Positions 1 through 7,570 of a DNA stretch of 7,570 bases are shown here, one piece after another. Position 1 is the stretch's first letter; each line of letters begins with the position of its first letter. The notes below the pieces were generated by a model. It did not search any database. It saw only the letters and a list, made by a program, of their open reading frames with translations, and was not told the DNA's origin. Source of the DNA: an uncultured Collinsella sp. Its GTDB lineage: Bacteria; Actinomycetota; Coriobacteriia; Coriobacteriales; Coriobacteriaceae. Position numbers and translations under genes: made by a program. The stretch is from the NCBI GenBank assembly GCA_902475475.1, contig CABRZY010000081.1, forward strand, positions 1 to 7,570. The letters are read 5' to 3'.

Positions 1-2337
<2,337 letters not shown>

Positions 2338-2343
2338 TTGACT

Positions 2344-6819
<4,476 letters not shown>

Positions 6820-6845
6820 TTTCTTAGTACGTTAACCGCCCTTCC

Positions 6846-6882
6846 AAAGACCCGCTTCTCAACAGGGGAGCGGGTCTTTTTT
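6846..6882 (+). terminator. Intrinsic terminator of the rpoBC operon
   Basis: A 15-bp stem (6846-6860 with 6865-6879, two G-T pairs, otherwise fully paired) closes an AACA loop and ends in six T residues (6877-6882). It begins 27 bases after the rpoC stop. This is a textbook rho-independent terminator and it separates rpoBC from the ECF sigma unit. Confidence 0.95.
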
Positions 6883-6891
6883 GGTGAAGAA

Positions 6892-6928
6892 AACCTGCCA
6901 AAAGGGGATAGGTTTATTTTGGTAGGTT
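6892..6928 (+). repeat. Inverted repeat upstream of the ECF promoter
   Basis: AACCTGCCAAAA (6892-6903) pairs over 12 bp with TTTTGGTAGGTT (6917-6928), with one G-T mismatch, around a 13-base loop. A competing 6-bp pairing, AAACCT with AGGTTT (6891-6896 and 6910-6915), shares the left arm. It lies 15 bases upstream of the -35 element. It has no T run on the + strand; on the - strand it is followed by TTTCTTC, so it could be an operator or a weak opposite-strand terminator. Its role is unknown. Confidence 0.6.
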
Positions 6929-6943
6929 ATTCCTGCTTGAATT

Positions 6944-6970
6944 TGAAACATTTCGTTCGGCCAGAGCGTA
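6944..6970 (+). promoter_or_regulatory. ECF-type promoter, probably autoregulatory
   Basis: TGAAAC (6944-6949) and CGTA (6967-6970) are separated by 17 bases. This matches the TGAAAC / CGTA-type elements recognised by Bacillus SigW/SigM-like ECF factors. Transcription would begin near 6977, giving a leader of about 44 bases before the sigma-factor ATG. Recognition by the adjacent ECF factor is inferred from position and consensus. Confidence 0.7.
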
Positions 6971-7009
6971 TCTATGGTGAGGGCCTCAGCAAGAAACATC
7001 AGCATCACC

Positions 7010-7017
7010 GGGAGGTG
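7010..7017 (+). promoter_or_regulatory. Strong Shine-Dalgarno of the ECF sigma gene
   Basis: GGGAGGTG, followed by ATT, is nearly a full complement of the 16S rRNA 3' end. GGAGG lies 5 bases before ATG 7021. This sets the start at 7021 rather than at the in-frame TTG 6919, which has no comparable site and lies upstream of the promoter. Confidence 0.9.
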
Positions 7018-7020
7018 ATT

Positions 7021-7539
7021 ATGGAAGAACAAGCATTTAGACAGGCGGTCGAGGATCACCGTGATGTCGTGTTTCGAATCGCATTGACGTACCTGCGCGA
7101 TTGTGCCGACGCCGACGATGTTGCCCAGGATGTCTTCCTTAAGCTGCTTAAAAGCGATGGACATTTTGAGAGTTGGGAGCATCTTCGCCGCTGGCTTATC
7201 CGGGTCACGATCAATGAATGCAAATCGCTCTTTCGAAAGCCATGGAGGCGTGTGGAGGATATTGAGAACCTGGCCGATTCGCTTTCGGCGGCGCAGGATG
7301 AGACCAAGGCGGTCTTGTCAGACGTTATGCGACTTCCGGAGCGATTCCGCGTTCCCATCGTGCTCTATTACTATCTGGGCTTTTCGACCTCAGAGATTGC
7401 CGAGTTGTTGCATGTACCAGCCGCGACCGTTCGAACGCGTTTAGCCCGTGGTCGATCGAAGCTCAAATTCATCCTAGAGGAGGGCGACCGTGAAATCCAA
7501 TCAAATCAAGCAGGCCTTCGAGTCCATCCAAGCCGATAG
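7021..7539 (+). CDS. ECF-family RNA polymerase sigma factor (sigma-70 family)
   Basis: This 172-residue protein has the two-domain layout of extracytoplasmic-function sigma factors. Region 2 spans about residues 8-75, with YLRDCADADDVAQDVFLKLL matching the core-binding and -10-recognition helices and RRWLIRVTINECKSLFRK closing it. A short linker rich in Asp, Glu and Ala follows (about 78-100). Region 4 spans about 101-152, with LPERFRVPIVLYYYLGFSTS and the helix-turn-helix EIAELLHVPAATVRTRLARG for -35 recognition. It would direct core polymerase to a small stress or envelope regulon, including its own promoter at 6944-6970. The last 17 codons overlap the next gene, which is probably its regulator. 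Codon use is visibly less G/C-ending than in rpoBC (for example TTT, TTG, AGA, CGA, CAT), which fits low expression or a separate origin. The specific regulon and ECF subgroup cannot be read from the sequence. Confidence 0.93.
   Translation: MEEQAFRQAVEDHRDVVFRIALTYLRDCADADDVAQDVFLKLLKSDGHFESWEHLRRWLIRVTINECKSLFRKPWRRVEDIENLADSLSAAQDETKAVLSDVMRLPERFRVPIVLYYYLGFSTSEIAELLHVPAATVRTRLARGRSKLKFILEEGDREIQSNQAGLRVHPSR
7477..7483 (+). promoter_or_regulatory. Shine-Dalgarno of the downstream overlapping gene
   Basis: GAGGAGG lies inside the sigma-factor coding region, 6 bases before GTG 7490. Its quality and spacing support that GTG as a real start and indicate coupled translation with the sigma factor. 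Confidence 0.8.
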
Positions 7540-7570
7540 CAATCTTGCAGATCGCGTCCTTAATACTGCT
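7490..7570 (+). CDS. Partial gene overlapping the ECF sigma gene, probable anti-sigma factor
   Basis: Only the first 27 codons are visible, from GTG 7490 to the window edge. The peptide begins MKSNQIKQAFESIQADSNLA and continues DRVLNTA. It overlaps the sigma-factor 3' end by 50 bases in a different frame and has a strong ribosome-binding site. Genes in this position behind an ECF sigma factor usually encode the cognate anti-sigma factor, often membrane-anchored. The short charged N-terminus (IKQAFESI, then ADRVL) is like the cytoplasmic start of such proteins, but there is too little sequence to show a family or a membrane segment. The function is inferred from context. Confidence 0.6.
   Translation, partial: MKSNQIKQAFESIQADSNLADRVLNTA

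Noticed and set aside
6943..6974. Housekeeping sigma-70 promoter TTGAAA / TATCTA
   Set aside because: The spacer would be 20 bases and the -10 is poor; the overlapping TGAAAC-N17-CGTA fits an ECF promoter better.
6919..7020. N-terminal extension of the ECF sigma factor from TTG 6919
   Set aside because: It would place the ECF promoter inside the coding region and lacks a ribosome site, while ATG 7021 has a near-perfect one and gives normal ECF length.
6859..7182. 107-codon - strand frame across the intergenic region
   Set aside because: It starts inside the ECF sigma gene and crosses the promoter and ends in the terminator hairpin; no recognisable product or ribosome site.

Overview
The window lies in the rpoBC transcription locus of a G+C-rich actinobacterium. 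The RpoB rifampicin-region sequence (GLTHKRRLSALGPGGL) is of actinobacterial type. RpoC carries the acidic helical N-terminal insertion known from actinobacterial beta'. G/C-ending codons dominate and a GTG start is used. The best guess is class Coriobacteriia (Collinsella/Atopobium-like); this genus-level placement is inference.

Layout, all on the + strand: positions 1-2337 hold the 3' two thirds of rpoB, beginning inside the rifampicin-resistance region. Positions 2344-6819 hold a complete rpoC, six bases after the rpoB stop, with its Shine-Dalgarno inside the last rpoB codons. Positions 6820-7020 are a 201-base intergenic region with a strong intrinsic terminator (6846-6882), a second imperfect inverted repeat (6892-6928) and an ECF-type promoter (TGAAAC-N17-CGTA). 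Positions 7021-7539 encode a 172-residue ECF sigma factor. From 7490 an overlapping, translationally coupled gene runs off the window and is probably its anti-sigma or regulatory partner.

The main interest is in the RNA polymerase. (1) Fork loop 2 of beta is about 8 residues longer than usual and has a different, basic sequence. (2) Beta' has a C-terminal extension of roughly 180 residues that contains a domain closely resembling the alpha-subunit C-terminal domain (alpha-CTD), with the equivalents of the DNA-contacting R265, N268, G296, K298 and E302. (3) Several nearly invariant positions are changed in the bridge helix, trigger loop, switch 1 and switch 3, while the catalytic Asp triad, the trigger-loop His and both zinc sites are intact. 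Together this suggests a functional but lineage-specific remodelled polymerase with its own promoter-contact module. The ECF unit behind it looks autoregulated and has a visibly less G+C-biased codon use than rpoBC.
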